DNA of 64,000 nucleotides from Hymenobacter psychrotolerans DSM 18569 (lineage in GTDB: Bacteria > Bacteroidota > Bacteroidia > Cytophagales > Hymenobacteraceae). The position numbers and the translations under genes are program-made. The DNA lies in NCBI RefSeq assembly GCF_900142395.1, contig NZ_FRAS01000018.1, forward strand, positions 1-64,000, given 5' to 3'. Shown piece by piece: positions 17,954-26,969 of the stretch. Under the pieces are notes generated by a model. The model did not search any database. It was given only the letters and a program-made list of their open reading frames with translations, and was not told the DNA's origin. Position 1 is the first letter of the stretch. Each line of letters begins with the position of its first letter.

Positions 17954-19747
17954 CTACTCAATCAGCAGCTTTTGCGGCATATAGATGCCGGTGTTTGCTT
18001 CTGCGTGCAGCAGGTAGAGGCCGGGAGCCAGCCCAGAAAGCGGCAGCTGGCGCCGGCCCGGCGCAACGGCCGCCCCGAACACCCGCACCGTGCGCCCCTG
18101 TGCATCGGTGAGGCGCAGGCGGACAGATGCCGGCAAGTCAGCTACCGTCACGGAGTGGCGGGCGGGATTGGGGTACAACGCCCAGCGCAGGCCAGTGGCG
18201 GCTTTGCGGTTGCTGAGCACAGTCTGGTCGAGCTTGGCGAAGAAAATTTCCGGATAAGCAATGGTAGCTGATGTTAGAGTAGTACCACCAAAGCGGGCGG
18301 TGCCAGCGAATGCGCCTGCTACAAATACATTTCCGCCCGAATCTACGGTTGAGCCATTGGCTTCGCCACCTATTTGCTGAAGCGAGGCCGGGACACCGCC
18401 AACACGAACCCAATCGGCCAAGTGCGTATTGCCGTTGAAATGTGCGATGCCTATAAGGCCACCTTCGGAAGGACTAAAGGACGCTCCGAAACCACTAAAG
18501 GTAGTGGTGCCGGCCCTAGAGGTACTAGTAACTACTGTGTAACCACTTGCATCGGGAATCAGGTTCTTAATACTTGTATTAAGTGGGCCCTGCCAGCCGC
18601 CTGCTACATTAGTTGCAGATAAAACAGGCTTTACCCATTGTATCTGGCCGGCAGTATCACAGCGGGCTACACATCCGGTGTACGTATTGGTTGGCACGAC
18701 AAGCGGGCTGGCTGGGCTATCAAAAGAAATGGCTCCTCCGCTACTGTTGCAGGACAGGTAAATGGTGTTGTCGCTGGCCGATGTATGTAGAAGCTGGTCT
18801 ACAGCATTGGCCGTTCCAACACGTAATAAGTTGTTTTTTATCCAGCGCACCCGGCTGGCAGCAGATAGCTTCACGAGACTGTTGGTACCGTTAGCAGGTG
18901 CATTAACGGTTGTCTGATCTACTGTTAACGTACCGCTGTGACCTACAAGCCAGTATGCAGCACCACTGTTATCTGTTTTGACAGCGGCAGCAGTGGCATA
19001 TCCACCTAGCGTACCCACCCGGCGTGTCCAAACTGGCTGGCCAGCTGAATTGTATTTAATAAGCACAGCGTCGTACACCCCAACAGCTGGATGATTTTGC
19101 CCAGTAACGACAAGAGCACTTTGCGAAGAAGTATTTGCTGATACGTAACAGTTGCTGCTGCTATCCAAGTGTGTGGCTACTATGGTTAGGCCATACGTAG
19201 GGGAAGGGTTGTGGGCCCAAAGCAAATTTCCAGTGGCGTCAATGGCCACTACAAATGAGAGTGCTTCATACGAGTTGTTGGAAGCAGGCAAGCCTAATGC
19301 CGCCGCCCCGATTAACGTAGTGGATACTCCAAAACTAGAAAAAGACAAGTTAGCCCCACTGCCGCTGCCAAAATTGCCCGTTAGCGTGCATCTGCCATTT
19401 GCATCCACGGCTAGGCTCGTTGTTACATCAATGCCAGTGCTTTGCAAGGCCCGAAGCCAAATGAGGCTACCTCCAGGACTATATTTAGCAATGAATACAT
19501 CTGATTCACCCAAATTTGAGGCTGCAAGGCCATCAAATATAGGAGTTCCAACATAGTTGCCTGCTAGGTAAAGATTTCCTGCTGCATCGTGCCCCAACCC
19601 TGCTACGCTATTACGCGCCGTTTGACTACTGGTGAACACTCCAATTTGTTTGGCCCACGCCCAGCCGGGGGGATTTTGGGCAAAAGCACTTACTGTGTGC
19701 CACAATAGCATCAAGCTTGCCATAGACAATGAATAGATGATTTTCAT
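17954..19747 (-). CDS. Secreted T9SS type A sorting-domain protein with beta-propeller-like repeats
   Basis: 597 residues: a signal peptide ending TVSAFAQ, a long run of repeats of the kind DAAGNLYLAGNYVGTPIFDG, VDANGRCTLTGNFG and DSGGNVFVAGAFAGTARFGG, and a C-terminal type A T9SS domain (LRWALYPNPARHSVTVADL to LAPGLYLLHAEA). The repeats match the SBBP/beta-propeller style found in Bacteroidota surface proteins. The role is unknown; export through the T9SS is well supported. Bases 18240-19740 have lower GC than the conserved sorting domain, which suggests that the repeat region evolves fast or was acquired. Confidence 0.85.
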   Translation of the reverse strand: MKIIYSLSMASLMLLWHTVSAFAQNPPGWAWAKQIGVFTSSQTARNSVAGLGHDAAGNLYLAGNYVGTPIFDGLAASNLGESDVFIAKYSPGGSLIWLRALQSTGIDVTTSLAVDANGRCTLTGNFGSGSGANLSFSSFGVSTTLIGAAALGLPASNNSYEALSFVVAIDATGNLLWAHNPSPTYGLTIVATHLDSSSNCYVSANTSSQSALVVTGQNHPAVGVYDAVLIKYNSAGQPVWTRRVGTLGGYATAAAVKTDNSGAAYWLVGHSGTLTVDQTTVNAPANGTNSLVKLSAASRVRWIKNNLLRVGTANAVDQLLHTSASDNTIYLSCNSSGGAISFDSPASPLVVPTNTYTGCVARCDTAGQIQWVKPVLSATNVAGGWQGPLNTSIKNLIPDASGYTVVTSTSRAGTTTFSGFGASFSPSEGGLIGIAHFNGNTHLADWVRVGGVPASLQQIGGEANGSTVDSGGNVFVAGAFAGTARFGGTTLTSATIAYPEIFFAKLDQTVLSNRKAATGLRWALYPNPARHSVTVADLPASVRLRLTDAQGRTVRVFGAAVAPGRRQLPLSGLAPGLYLLHAEANTGIYMPQKLLIE

Positions 19748-19898
19748 GGCTGCTGATTATTGAAAGTGGGAACAATAAAACTTGCTGCAGAAGCGGATTT
19801 GCTAGGACAAACGCTTGTCTCAAATGCTACCGGGTGCTAGGTTTAGTGCTGGGTTTGTGTCCATAGCACTGTTACAAGCCCATATCAGACCTTTTGCG

Positions 19899-20188
19899 TT
19901 ATTCGTAACCATTTGTGGCAGTGCTAGGAATACCAGGCTTACCGTCATTCTCTGCGGCAAAATTGCCTGAGCCGTTGTCGTGCTGGAGAAAGTGAATATT
20001 CACCCTGATGTTTTGTATTTCAGGACAAAGAAAAACAGGATTGCTAGGATTTTCTTTTACAGATGAAATACCGCTGCTGTCTGCTCTTACTGCACATTGC
20101 ATAGGAATATACTGGGCGCTACTCCGCAAGCCCAGCAGAAGCAGTACGGCTAAGAATAATAAGCGGGGAGGGGGTACTTGTGTTTCAT
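19899..20188 (-). pseudogene. Remnant of a secreted protein gene (frameshift and truncation)
   Basis: On the minus strand an ATG at 20186-20188 gives MKHKYPLPA. A one-base slip in the C-rich run at about 20165-20175 would join this to LLFLAVLLLLGLRSSAQ, a convincing signal peptide. The mature part then reads YIPMQCAVRADSSG, LCPEIQNIRVNIHFLQHDNG and SGNFAAENDG, and stops at TATNGYE. The IRVNIHFLQ-DNGSGNF pattern recalls N-terminal regions of secreted Bacteroidota proteins in which an NGY motif is followed by several hundred more residues. Both the frameshift and the early stop therefore point to a dead fragment. Confidence 0.6.
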
Positions 20189-20291
20189 ACAGGGAAGGAT
20201 TATAGGAGAAAAAAAGGAAGTCACGTAGAATGAGGTAAGGGTATAGATTTTGTGCTGCTTATCCAAGTGCTGTACTCCCTAAAAATTTCAG

Positions 20292-20996
20292 TTACCTATC
20301 CGCGCAGGCAATGGTGGCGATGCTGACTTCGGCGGCGCCGGCGGCCAGGAGCACGGCGGCGCAGGCTTCGAGGGTGGCGCCGGTGGTCAGCACATCGTCA
20401 ACCACCAGCACGTGTTTACCCCGCACTGCTTCCGGGTCGGCTACTTCAAACACTTCGGCTACGTTCTGCCAGCGCTGCACACGGTTTTTGCGGGTCTGCG
20501 AATCGGTGTGGCTGGTGCGGCGCAGGGCGGTAGCGTGCCAGGGCGTATGCAGCGCTTCGGAGAGGCCCTCCGCAAACGGGTCCGACTGGTTATAGCCGCG
20601 CTGCGCCAGCTTACGCGCGTGTAGCGGCACGGGCACAATGAGGTCGAAGGAGAGGCCGGCGCGGGCCAGGTCGTGGCCGTACCAGCGGCCCAGGGCCAGC
20701 CCCACGTCGCGCTGGTTCTGGTATTTGAGCTGGTGCAACAGATGCTGCACCCGGCCGCGGCGCAGGAAGCGCAGGTAGCTCAGGGCATGGCGCACCGGCA
20801 GCTTGCCCCAGAACCGGCGGGCCAGTGGGTTGGCGGCCTCGGGCAACAGGTGGTAGTCGGTGTAAGGCAGCTGGGCGCGGCAGCTGGTACAGAGGTGCTC
20901 TTCGCCGCGGGCCAGCGGCTCCTGGCAGCCCAGGCAGGTACGCGGAAAAATCAGACCCCAGAAGTCGGAAAGGATAGTGGCAGCAGCGGCGCGCAT
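20292..20996 (-). CDS. comF: ComF family phosphoribosyltransferase-like protein
   Basis: 234 residues. The N-terminus carries a Cys4 zinc site (PRTCLGCQEPL, EEHLCTSCRAQL), followed by the type I phosphoribosyltransferase core. DLIVPVPLHARKLAQRGYNQ is the family hallmark, and the PRPP-binding loop is VLVVDDVLTTGATLEAC. ComF proteins act in DNA uptake or transformation in naturally competent bacteria and are widely conserved beyond them. The gene is monocistronic, with start ATG at 20994-20996. Confidence 0.93.
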   Translation of the reverse strand: MRAAAATILSDFWGLIFPRTCLGCQEPLARGEEHLCTSCRAQLPYTDYHLLPEAANPLARRFWGKLPVRHALSYLRFLRRGRVQHLLHQLKYQNQRDVGLALGRWYGHDLARAGLSFDLIVPVPLHARKLAQRGYNQSDPFAEGLSEALHTPWHATALRRTSHTDSQTRKNRVQRWQNVAEVFEVADPEAVRGKHVLVVDDVLTTGATLEACAAVLLAAGAAEVSIATIACADR

Positions 20997-21176
20997 AGTT
21001 GCTACAGGAATAGATAGATAAAAATGCAGAAGCTGTAGCGGGTGAACTTCCGCCTAATTTTGTGGTTTACCCGAACCGAATGGAAAGTAGCAATTTGCCG
21101 GCACAGTTGCTTGGTCGTATGCTCTGAAGCGCTGTCCTTCGCCGTTCCTTAATCACCTTCTTACCTCATCACCGAT

Positions 21177-21554
21177 ATGTCTCAGGTCACTGAATTCAAC
21201 GAATACCGCCAGCGCATGAACGAGAAGATCATGGCGGCCGATAACAAGGTCATCAAGCGGTTCTTCAACCTCGATACCAACACCTACCAGGCCGGTGCCG
21301 TGGACGTAAAAACCAAGGAAATGCTGGGCCTGGCCTGCTCCATGGTGCTCCGCTGCGACGACTGCATCAAGTATCACCTCGGCAAGTGCCACGAGGAAGG
21401 CCTCACCGACGCGGAAATCTACGAGGTGTTTGCCATTGCCAACCTCATCGGCGGCAGCATCGTGATACCGCACTTCCGCCGCGCCGTGGAGTACTGGGAA
21501 ATCCTGAAAACGGAGGCCGTGGAAGCCGCGCCCGAACACCGGCACGAGGTATGA
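21177..21554 (+). CDS. Carboxymuconolactone decarboxylase (AhpD-like) family protein
   Basis: 125 residues of the CMD/AhpD fold. The redox motif CDDC lies in LACSMVLRCDDCIKYHLGKC, followed by GLTDAEIYEVFAIANLIGG. Such proteins commonly act as alkylhydroperoxidase partners or disulfide reductases; the substrate is unknown here. The stop overlaps the start of the next gene in an ATGA arrangement, so the two are translationally coupled. Confidence 0.9.
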   Translation: MSQVTEFNEYRQRMNEKIMAADNKVIKRFFNLDTNTYQAGAVDVKTKEMLGLACSMVLRCDDCIKYHLGKCHEEGLTDAEIYEVFAIANLIGGSIVIPHFRRAVEYWEILKTEAVEAAPEHRHEV

Positions 21555-21916
21555 GCACGATGCACCCCGACGAAACCGAAACCGAGTTCGAGCAACGCTG
21601 GTGGGAGTTTATGAACCAGATGCGGGAGCGGTTCGGCAAAAAGCCCGACCTGAACGCGCTGCTGCTGCTCATTGGCGTGCAGGAGCTGGGGCAGGGCGCG
21701 GGGCCCTTCACGAAGGAGCAGAAGCAGGACCTGATGCACATTGCCACCTGCCGCCTGTTCAGCCTTTCAGGTTACTACGAGCTGGAGCAGGTGGATGAGG
21801 AAGGCTGGCCGCATTTCCGGCTGCTGAAACCCGTTCCGTTTGCCAGCTTGAAAGAGCAGGAGCGGATGCTCAAATGGCACATTCTGGAGTATTTCGCCGA
21901 AATGGGCGACGAGTAG
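21551..21916 (+). CDS. Conserved small protein of unknown function
   Basis: A 121-residue, soluble, mostly helical acidic protein beginning MSTMHPDETETEFEQRWWEF and including LNALLLLIGVQELGQG and RMLKWHILEYFAEMGDE. No motif suggests an activity. The ATG overlaps the CMD-family stop (ATGA at 21551-21554), which fixes the start and implies a function linked to the CMD protein. I recognise it as the sort of hypothetical protein that accompanies CMD genes in Bacteroidota, without a named domain. Confidence 0.75.
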   Translation: MSTMHPDETETEFEQRWWEFMNQMRERFGKKPDLNALLLLIGVQELGQGAGPFTKEQKQDLMHIATCRLFSLSGYYELEQVDEEGWPHFRLLKPVPFASLKEQERMLKWHILEYFAEMGDE

Positions 21917-21925
21917 CTACACTTT

Positions 21926-22007
21926 CTGTCGTCCTGAGCGGCGCGAAGGACCTTCTCACGCGGGAACAACTGCCGTGAGAAGGTCCTTCGCAGGCTCAGG
22001 ATGACAG
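21926..22007. repeat. Long imperfect inverted repeat
   Basis: Arms of about 35 bases (21926-21960 and 21974-22007) with core GTCCTGAGC / GCTCAGGAT and GAAGGACCTTCTCACG. It is related in layout, and partly in sequence, to the hairpin cores at 7174-7265, 26970-27008 and 57721-57768. It may serve as the terminator for the CMD operon. Confidence 0.7.
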
Positions 22008-22009
22008 AC

Positions 22010-22053
22010 GTTCACTCACTCAAGAATTCACTCATCCACTCATTCAACAACTC
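22010..22053 (+). repeat. Imperfect ACTC tetranucleotide repeat
   Basis: A run of CACTCACTCA- and ACTCATCCACTCATT-type units directly upstream of the xth start. A similar GAGT/ACTC repeat lies downstream of nadC. Confidence 0.5.
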
Positions 22054-22058
22054 ACGCA

Positions 22059-22820
22059 TTGAATATCATCAGCTACAACGTGAACGGGCTGCGCTCGGCG
22101 CTCAGCAAAGGCCTGCTCGATTGGGTGCGGGAAGCGCAGCCGGATGTGTTGTGCGTGCAGGAAATAAAGGCCGGCCGTGAGCCGCTCGACGTGTCGGGCT
22201 TCACGGAGCTGGGCTACACCGCGTATCTGCACCCGGCCCAAAAGCCGGGCTACAGCGGCGTGGCTACCTTCTCGAAAATCGCGCCCACGGCTGTGGCAGA
22301 AGGCTGTGGCACCGAGCTGTACGATATGGAAGGCCGCGTGCTTCGTCTGGATTTCGATGACCTGTCGGTGCTGAACGTGTATATGCCCTCCGGCACAAGC
22401 GGGGCTGAGCGGCAGGCATTCAAGGTGGAGTGGCTGCACTTTTTCCGCGACTATGTGCGGCAGCTGCGGGCCGAAGGCCGCCGGCTTATTATTGGCGGCG
22501 ACTTCAACTGCTGCCAGACGGCCATCGACCTGCACAACCCCAAGGCCAATCAGAACAGCCCCGGCTACACCCCGGAAGAGCGGCAGTGGTTCCAGGATTT
22601 CCTGGCCGACGGCTTCACCGACTCGTTCCGCCACCACCACGGCGACGCGCCCGGCCACTACTCCTGGTGGAGCTACCGGGCCGGCTCACGGGCCCGCAAC
22701 GTAGGCTGGCGCCTCGACCACCTGCTCGTAGATTCGGCGCTGGTGCCCCGTGTTGCGGCGGCCGGTATACTGCCCGATGTGGTACACTCCGACCACTGCC
22801 CGGTCTGGGTTAGCGTTTAG
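22059..22820 (+). CDS. xth: Exodeoxyribonuclease III / AP endonuclease
   Basis: 253 residues of the Xth family, which cleave DNA at abasic sites and digest 3' ends in base-excision repair. Motifs in order: ISYNVNGLRSA (metal site Asn), DVLCVQEIKA (catalytic Glu), GYSGVATFSK, LNVYMPSG, IIGGDFNCC (catalytic Asp/Asn), WWSYRAGSRARNVGWRLDH and the final HSDHCPVW. The start is TTG at 22059, because MNIISYNVNG is the canonical N-terminus and no in-frame ATG or GTG lies before it. The stop codon overlaps that of the convergent FAD gene. Confidence 0.95.
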   Translation: MNIISYNVNGLRSALSKGLLDWVREAQPDVLCVQEIKAGREPLDVSGFTELGYTAYLHPAQKPGYSGVATFSKIAPTAVAEGCGTELYDMEGRVLRLDFDDLSVLNVYMPSGTSGAERQAFKVEWLHFFRDYVRQLRAEGRRLIIGGDFNCCQTAIDLHNPKANQNSPGYTPEERQWFQDFLADGFTDSFRHHHGDAPGHYSWWSYRAGSRARNVGWRLDHLLVDSALVPRVAAAGILPDVVHSDHCPVWVSV

Positions 22821-24082
22821 GACAGCAGCATCTCTGCTACTTCGCGGCCGGTAGCCATGGCCGCGTTCAATGATGGATACGCAGTGTAGTCGCCGCAGCG
22901 GTAGAGGGTGCTGGTGAGGCGCAGCTCTTGGCGAGGCGGCTGGCCGGCCGGGTATACGGGCAGCGCATGAGGCAGGTCGTAGGTGCGCAGGTGCTGCCAC
23001 TTGGCCACACCTTCCCCAAACCATAGCATGAGTTCCGCGCGCAGCAAAGCCGTGAGAGTAGTTTCGGGAAGGCCATGCTCGCCGTGGGTGCTCACCGAAA
23101 CCAGCGTGCGGCCCTCTGGGGCATAGTCCGGCGACACATCGGAGGGGAAGCTCACATTGTGGGCCAGCTGGCCCGGCACGGCGTTCAGGCGGAGCAGCTT
23201 ATCCCGCTGCCCGGGCGAAGTTGGGGCCGAAAAGTACGTGCAGGTCGTGCGCCGCCAGGCGGTAGCGTGCAGCTGTGGCAGGTGGGGGAGGAGCCGGGCG
23301 GTGGTGTTGCCATCAGTAGCTACTACCACGGCGGCCGCTTCTATGGTTTCGCCGCCCCGCAACCGGACAGTGGTGCCATCCACGGCTTCGGCGGGCGTAT
23401 TCAGGCGTACGGTTCCGGCGGGCAGGCGCTGAGCCAGCTGCTCCGGAATCTGCTGCATGCCCAGTGCTGGTATGGCCGCTTCGCCTTCTATAAACTGCTG
23501 GTATACAAACTCGAAGAAGTTGCTGCCCGTGCTCAGGCTACGGTCGAGGAACACACCGCCGAAAAACGGCCGGAAGAAACTGTCGATGATATGCTCGCTC
23601 CAGCCGTAGCGGCGCAGAAACGTGAGCGTATCGGTAGAAGGGCGTTCCAGTAGCTCCTCGCTGCTACGGCGGCTTACGTGCTGGGCCAAGCTGGCAATGC
23701 GCAGCTTGTCGGGCAGACTCCCAATCGGCGATACGGCCGCCGACAAGGCTGCGGCCGGCTGCCGCAAGGGGTTGCGCAGCGTAGTTTCCTGACCCGAAGC
23801 CAACCGAATGACAGCACCGGACTGAAACGTCTTCAGGTTCAGGGCTCCGTAGTCGAGCAGGCGCTGCACTTCCGGGTACTTGGTGAGCAGGATCTGAAAC
23901 CCATGGTCGAGGCGGAAGCCCTCGGGCGTCACATCAGTCCGGACGCGGCCGCCTACGGCTTCGGCGGCTTCCAGCACTACCACGGCCCGCCCGGCCCGGT
24001 GCAGGTAGTTGGCGCAGGTGAGGCCGGCCATGCCAGCTCCGATAATAACGACGGGCGCAGAGGTAGAATCAGGAGTAGTCAT
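22817..24082 (-). CDS. FAD-dependent amine oxidase-like oxidoreductase
   Basis: 421 residues. The dinucleotide-binding motif VVIIGAGMAGLTCANYL is followed by VVLEAAEAVGGRVRTD, typical of the amine oxidase/phytoene desaturase/protoporphyrinogen oxidase superfamily. The C-terminal FAD contact is RCGDYTAYPSLNAAMATGRE. The substrate is unknown; carotenoid-type or amine-type oxidation are both possible. The ATG at 24080-24082 puts the Rossmann motif near residue 11. It converges on xth with a 4-base overlap at the stops, so no terminator separates them. Confidence 0.88.
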   Translation of the reverse strand: MTTPDSTSAPVVIIGAGMAGLTCANYLHRAGRAVVVLEAAEAVGGRVRTDVTPEGFRLDHGFQILLTKYPEVQRLLDYGALNLKTFQSGAVIRLASGQETTLRNPLRQPAAALSAAVSPIGSLPDKLRIASLAQHVSRRSSEELLERPSTDTLTFLRRYGWSEHIIDSFFRPFFGGVFLDRSLSTGSNFFEFVYQQFIEGEAAIPALGMQQIPEQLAQRLPAGTVRLNTPAEAVDGTTVRLRGGETIEAAAVVVATDGNTTARLLPHLPQLHATAWRRTTCTYFSAPTSPGQRDKLLRLNAVPGQLAHNVSFPSDVSPDYAPEGRTLVSVSTHGEHGLPETTLTALLRAELMLWFGEGVAKWQHLRTYDLPHALPVYPAGQPPRQELRLTSTLYRCGDYTAYPSLNAAMATGREVAEMLLS

Positions 24083-24138
24083 ATCAGCCCCAAACTGCAA
24101 AACGCGCCCGAAGGTTAGGAAAACTGCTGGCAGCCCGG

Positions 24139-24912
24139 CTATTTAGCGGTGAGGCACTCTGGCCCCAGCTCGTACGCCTCGGCCTTGCTGTAGGTGTCCC
24201 AGTCGGCCAGGTCCAGGCGCGACTCATCGTTGTAATATTCCATCTGCTCGATGAGCACGCCGTTGCGGAAATGCCCTTTCACGAAGGTTTCCCGGGCAAC
24301 CAGGGTTTGATCGACTAGCCGGCGAAGCTGCCAGCGGCCATCCGGAATGCCTTGCACCACGGCGCCCTGCAACTGTAGCCCCAGCTCCTGGCGGTACCAT
24401 GTGCCGTTGCCATCCTTCACCAGCTGCTTGCCCGAGTCTTCCCAGAACTGCTGAATCAGTGGGTCCTGGCCGTTGCGGAAGCTCAGAATCTGGCGTGGCC
24501 TGCCGGACGGATACCAGTAGGCCCAGTCGCCCACCTGCCGGCCGGCCAGGTAGCGCCCGCGCGCGGCCAACTCGCCGGTGGCGTGGTAGGTTTCGAACAC
24601 GCCTTCCTTGCGGCCTTCGCGGTAGCTGCCCTGCAGCAGCAGCTGGTTGTTGGTCATGCGGTAGTCGCGCACGTAGCCCAGGAAACGGCCGGCGCTGTCG
24701 AGGCGGGTGTGGCGGCGGATGGTGGCGCAGCCCGGTGGCGTCAGCACGTAGTCGTCGGAATAGAAAAAGCCCACGCTGTCTTTGCCCAGCACCCGGAAGC
24801 ACTGGTCGAGCGGCGCTTTGGCCGGCAGGTTCCGCTGTGCCCACGCGGCCGGGCTGGCAAGTAGCGCGGCCCCAGCCAAGAGAGCCGGCAGATAAGTGGA
24901 TGAAAATAACAT
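24139..24912 (-). CDS. Secreted MORN-variant (YwqK-like) repeat protein
   Basis: 257 residues with a signal peptide ending LASPAAWAQ. The middle contains MORN-variant repeats of the YwqK antitoxin-like kind (LLLQGSYREGRKEGVFETY, ELAARGRYLAGRQVGDWAYW, YPSGRPRQILSFRNGQDP). Despite the family's name, nothing nearby resembles a toxin. In Bacteroidota these repeats are common in periplasmic proteins of unknown role. The likely start is the ATG at 24912, giving a standard signal peptide; six residues more are possible upstream. Confidence 0.78.
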   Translation of the reverse strand: MLFSSTYLPALLAGAALLASPAAWAQRNLPAKAPLDQCFRVLGKDSVGFFYSDDYVLTPPGCATIRRHTRLDSAGRFLGYVRDYRMTNNQLLLQGSYREGRKEGVFETYHATGELAARGRYLAGRQVGDWAYWYPSGRPRQILSFRNGQDPLIQQFWEDSGKQLVKDGNGTWYRQELGLQLQGAVVQGIPDGRWQLRRLVDQTLVARETFVKGHFRNGVLIEQMEYYNDESRLDLADWDTYSKAEAYELGPECLTAK

Positions 24913-24949
24913 CAGGACAGAAATGTGCACCAGGCGGGTAGCCAGGTGG

Positions 24950-25627
24950 TTAGTGGGGCCGTTGGTTGCGCGGCAGCTTCCGGGTCTTCATCGTCCAGAA
25001 CTCAGCCACACCGGGGCGCTTCATGGTCAGGCGCCACACGCCCATGCTCTGGCCCAGCGCGTAGCCGGTGGCCTGGTCCTGCGGGTATTGCTTGCGAATG
25101 AGGGCGTAGTCAGTGGCGCTGATGTCCTGGCCCACTTCGCCGTGGCAGCGCAGGCACAGCGCGTCGCTCACCGCAATAGGGCGTTGGTAGAAGAAGGTTT
25201 CGGTGTTGGGGCGCGCAATCTGGCGGGCGGTATCGGGCTGCAGGTCAGCGGGCGTCAGCTCGGCCAGGTGCGCCGGGTTCCGGGGCTTACTGCTCACGCG
25301 GCGGGCATTGGCCTGCAGAATTTTGGCCACCGAGTCTACGGCCGGGAAGGTTTCGGGGCGGCAGTAGGGCAGGGCCGCCGCTACTCCGCCCTCAGCCAGC
25401 TTTTGGGCTAATACGCGGCGCAGCTCCCGGTCGGCGTGGCTGGTGAGCGAGTCGCCGGCCCAGCGGGTAGCGCGGAGCAGGTCTTCGGGCATAATGCGCT
25501 TCACCTGCCAGTTTTCGGCTTCTATCCCGATGCGCTTACTGTCTTTGAGGTGCTCAATCTGGTCGGGGCGGCAGGCAGCCGTGAGCAGCAACAGGGCCGC
25601 TCCGGCCGCACGAAACAGGTGGCGCAT
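24950..25627 (-). CDS. Tll0287-like (DUF3365) c-type heme lipoprotein
   Basis: A 225-residue predicted lipoprotein: signal MRHLFRAAGAALLLLTAAC. The domain resembles the DUF3365/Tll0287-like heme sensor fold, and a single c-type heme site CLRCH lies at about residue 170 (SDALCLRCHGEVGQ). The protein is therefore periplasmic and heme-bound, and may act in redox or gas sensing or as a small electron carrier. The signal peptide fixes the start at 25625-25627. It is followed after 37 bases by the MORN-repeat gene on the same strand. Confidence 0.82.
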   Translation of the reverse strand: MRHLFRAAGAALLLLTAACRPDQIEHLKDSKRIGIEAENWQVKRIMPEDLLRATRWAGDSLTSHADRELRRVLAQKLAEGGVAAALPYCRPETFPAVDSVAKILQANARRVSSKPRNPAHLAELTPADLQPDTARQIARPNTETFFYQRPIAVSDALCLRCHGEVGQDISATDYALIRKQYPQDQATGYALGQSMGVWRLTMKRPGVAEFWTMKTRKLPRNQRPH

Positions 25628-25822
25628 AGCGAGGGATAATGGAAAGGAAGGGCAAGATAAACAAGCGAAGCCGCTGTTTGGTCGGGCCGGCACCAACTCC
25701 GGCACGCCAGCTTCAGCGTTTCCCGGTAAGGAACGGGAACTGGTGGCGGCGCCTTCAGGGGAGCTTTGGTGGCCGGCTGTGCCCCCGGAACCGGCACCCC
25801 TGGCAGGCGTGTTAGTTTTCAG

Positions 25823-25830
25823 TACCTTTG
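25823..25830 (+). promoter_or_regulatory. Candidate -7 box for prfA
   Basis: TACCTTTG is an exact TAnnTTTG match, 30 bases before the prfA ATG. No -33 TTG is seen at the expected distance. Confidence 0.55.
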
Positions 25831-25860
25831 TAGTTGCAAATACAATTCTCTGAAGGCAAG

Positions 25861-26931
25861 ATGCTAGATAAACTGGAGGCCATTCAACAGCGCTTCAACG
25901 ACGTGAGCGAACTGCTGACGCAGCCCGACGCCATGAGCGACATGAAGCGTTTCAAGACGCTGAACAAGGAATACAAGGACCTCGGCAAAATCGTGACCGA
26001 GTACAAGGCCTACCAGAACGTGCTGGCCAACATCGACGGCGCCAAGGAGGTCATTGCCACGGAAAAGGACGAAGACTTCCGCCAGATGGCGAAGGAAGAG
26101 CTGGAAACGCTCTATCCGGAGCAGGAGCGTCTGGAAGCCGTTATTAAAGAGCTGCTTATCCCCAAAGACCCGAACGATTCCAAGGATGTTATCATGGAAA
26201 TCCGGGCTGGTGCGGGCGGCGACGAGGCGGCCATTTTCGCCGGCGACCTACAGCGCATGTACATGCGCTACGCCGAGAAGCATAACCTGAAAATGGACCT
26301 CATTGACGCCACCGAAGGCACTTCGGGCGGATACAAGGAAATTATTCTGGCCCTGAAAGGCGAGGACGTATACGGCAAGCTCAAGTTCGAGTCGGGAGTG
26401 CACCGCGTGCAGCGCGTGCCTGCTACCGAAACGCAGGGCCGTATCCACACTTCCGTGGCTTCCATCGTCGTGATGCCGGAAGCCGAAGAGCTGGACGTGC
26501 AGATTGACATGAACGATGTGCGCAAGGACCTGTTTATGTCGTCGGGCCCGGGCGGTCAGTCGGTAAACACCACGTACTCGGCCGTGCGCCTCACGCACTT
26601 GCCCACCGGGCTTGTTGCGCAGTGCCAGGACCAGAAGTCGCAGCTCAAAAACTTCGACAAGGCCCTGCAGGTACTTCGCTCGCGCCTCTACGAAATTGAG
26701 CTGGCCAAGAAGAACGAAGCCGAAGGCGCTGCCCGCAAAAACATGATTGGCGGCGGCGACCGGTCCGACAAAATCCGCACCTACAACTATCCGCAGGGCC
26801 GCGTAACCGACCACCGCATTGGCTTCACGGTGTATAACCTGGCCAGCGTGATGGACGGCAACATCGACGACTTCGTGGAGCAACTGCGCCTCGCCGAAAG
26901 CGCCGAGCGCCTGAAAGAAGGCGTGTCGTAA
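25861..26931 (+). CDS. prfA: Peptide chain release factor 1
   Basis: 356 residues, normal for RF1, which recognises UAA and UAG in the ribosomal A site and triggers peptide release. The catalytic GGQ lies in FMSSGPGGQSVNTTYSAVR, with EIRAGAGGDEAAIFAGDL in domain 2 and IHTSVASIVVMPE before the GGQ domain. The ATG at 25861 (MLDKLEAIQQRF) is the family's usual start. The anticodon-like tripeptide region was not assigned with certainty, but RF2 is excluded by the overall N-terminal pattern and the absence of a programmed frameshift. It is followed by a hairpin terminator. Confidence 0.95.
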   Translation: MLDKLEAIQQRFNDVSELLTQPDAMSDMKRFKTLNKEYKDLGKIVTEYKAYQNVLANIDGAKEVIATEKDEDFRQMAKEELETLYPEQERLEAVIKELLIPKDPNDSKDVIMEIRAGAGGDEAAIFAGDLQRMYMRYAEKHNLKMDLIDATEGTSGGYKEIILALKGEDVYGKLKFESGVHRVQRVPATETQGRIHTSVASIVVMPEAEELDVQIDMNDVRKDLFMSSGPGGQSVNTTYSAVRLTHLPTGLVAQCQDQKSQLKNFDKALQVLRSRLYEIELAKKNEAEGAARKNMIGGGDRSDKIRTYNYPQGRVTDHRIGFTVYNLASVMDGNIDDFVEQLRLAESAERLKEGVS

Positions 26932-26969
26932 TAAGTTTGCCTCTAGTTCGTTGAGTTGCTTTGACGCGT

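Noticed and set aside
24139..24912. YwqK antitoxin of a toxin-antitoxin system
   Set aside because: The repeats fit the family but the protein has a signal peptide and no toxin is adjacent.
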